The notes under the pieces are model-generated. The model made no database searches. It was not told where the DNA came from and worked only from the letters and a program-made list of their open reading frames with translations. Both the position numbers and the translations under genes were made by a program. This document shows positions 12,326 to 13,204 of a DNA stretch of 13,204 nt, one piece after another. The DNA is from Clostridiales bacterium (GTDB lineage: Bacteria > Bacillota > Clostridia > Christensenellales > JAISNN01): the NCBI GenBank assembly GCA_031289865.1, contig JAITOQ010000104.1, forward strand, positions 1 through 13,204, read 5' to 3'. Within the stretch, counting starts at the first letter, position 1; each line of letters starts with the position of its first letter.

Positions 12326-13204
12326 TTAATCTATTTGATACAATATTCCCTTATCGTACAGCCTCAATCCGTAACAATCAAAGCTGCCGTCAGTAGCGGT
12401 AGTGATGACCGTGCCTCCTCTTTGTGCGACTTGTTTATGAATACCGGGGTATGCTAAATAGTCGATGGACAAACTCGCGGTCAGACGTATATAATAGTCG
12501 CCCGCACCGCCGTTGTAGGATATCGAAAAGTTGTTTAAGTGGTCGTGTCCGACAAAGACGCCTTGAGTACTCTCAAGCGCAATCATGGTTTCAAAGAGGT
12601 TGTCCTCACCCGTTCCCGAATAGACAACCTTGCCGCTCTCGCCCGCCTGACCGTAAAAATATTTTACGTCGGCTGTGCTTTTAAAGCCGTTGTCGATGTA
12701 TTCAAACCACGCGGTTTTCATCTCCACCAGCGGAATATGAAAAAACGCAAGAGACTTTACAACGCCCGTCACGCCGCGTGACGCGTTGAGCGCGGATAGC
12801 CGTTCTATTTCATTCTTGTACCACACGACTTGATTCTCGTGAATGTTGTCGTATTCTTGATAAAAGCCCTTTGTATAAGCGTGAGAATCAAAAATCACAA
12901 GCGCTTGCGTGACAATCCCGCCCGAATTTTCAACGGCGATGACTTGATTTCCGTAGCCGTCGATCTCCTTTGGTCCCGCCGTATAGACGCAATAATCGAA
13001 GTCGGTTTTTTCATAATAATCGGAGATTTTTTCGCGGTTGTAGAGAGAATAGACCTCCGTATCGTGGTTTCCGAACGAAACCGTCCAATAGACGCCGAGG
13101 CTCTCCATAGTCGCGGCAAAAAGCTTCGTCGCATTCAAATTATTTATCGTCCCCGACTGAAACGGCACGGGATAAACCATGTCGCCCGTCACTATCACGA
13201 GGTC
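12326..13204 (-). CDS. Calcineurin-like metallophosphoesterase, N-terminus beyond window
   Basis: The reading frame runs in from the right edge; 292 residues are visible. Metallophosphatase motifs in order: DLVIVTGDMV (visible 1-10, the GD metal-binding motif), SFGNHDTE (43-50, GNHD/E), FFHIP (154-158, the mid-domain histidine) and GVFVGHDHLNNF (215-226, GHxH). The first DxH motif must lie upstream, off the window. The sequence style, with DLVIVTGD and a large insert between GNHD and the FHIP block, is like the Dcr2/purple-acid-phosphatase-type bacterial members. Substrate and localisation cannot be told without the N-terminus; many relatives are exported. The GTG at 13198 is inside the GD motif and is not the start. 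It shares a bidirectional terminator with the four-TM protein gene. Confidence 0.92.
   Translation of the reverse strand, partial: DLVIVTGDMVYPVPFQSGTINNLNATKLFAATMESLGVYWTVSFGNHDTEVYSLYNREKISDYYEKTDFDYCVYTAGPKEIDGYGNQVIAVENSGGIVTQALVIFDSHAYTKGFYQEYDNIHENQVVWYKNEIERLSALNASRGVTGVVKSLAFFHIPLVEMKTAWFEYIDNGFKSTADVKYFYGQAGESGKVVYSGTGEDNLFETMIALESTQGVFVGHDHLNNFSISYNGGAGDYYIRLTASLSIDYLAYPGIHKQVAQRGGTVITTATDGSFDCYGLRLYDKGILYQID

Noticed and set aside
13190..13198. GTG at 13198 as start of the phosphoesterase
   Set aside because: The codons before it read D-L and continue into the DLVIVTGD motif, so the frame comes from beyond the window.

Overview
The window looks like chromosomal sequence from an uncultured member of the Bacillota (Clostridia-like). 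Supporting signs are a long SRP RNA with an Alu-type 5' domain, strong AGGAGG-type ribosome binding sites, sigma-A promoters with 17-bp spacers and TGn-extended -10 boxes, AT-rich intergenic regions, and proteins typical of that group. The taxonomic placement is inference; no search was run.

Layout. 1-1074 (+) is the 3' part of an FAD-dependent oxidoreductase of the geranylgeranyl-reductase type. From 1235 to 3570 the minus strand carries a two-domain Sua5-type threonylcarbamoyl-AMP synthase, the SRP RNA with its own promoter, a ~170-bp near-palindromic element, a terminator hairpin and a GNAT acetyltransferase. 3911-5160 (+) holds an unrecognised 218-aa protein and then a ~380-nt gene-free stretch with a near-consensus promoter, many hairpins and a clear intrinsic terminator. 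I interpret this stretch as an unassigned structured non-coding RNA, and it is the best candidate here for something undescribed. 5190-11308 (-) is a housekeeping stretch: YraN, type Ic aspartate aminotransferase, IlvE, YigZ/IMPACT, TyrRS and a LysN/MocR-like aminotransferase. The last three form a tight operon (aminotransferase-tyrS-yigZ), and ilvE and the aspartate aminotransferase are 50 bp apart. Two divergent promoters at 11349-11466 feed that operon and, rightwards, a four-TM protein with an internal duplication and a DUF3592-like tail. A bidirectional terminator separates it from the C-terminal part of a calcineurin-like phosphoesterase that runs off the right edge.

Between the genes lies a family of short dispersed repeats. 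One module is an AGTTGAAA-type array with a GGATAATAA-like tail. The other is a GTCATTCTGAGC...GAAGAATCT module. They occur singly or together at six or seven sites, often abutting the 3' ends of genes, and at two genes they supply the last codons and the stop. One locus also carries two copies of a 51-bp hairpin unit, and one terminator seems built from the GTCATTCT module.

Functionally the genes are mostly ordinary translation and amino-acid metabolism: tRNA charging, t6A modification, protein targeting and three PLP aminotransferases. No phage genes, transposases, CRISPR array or recognised defence system is visible.
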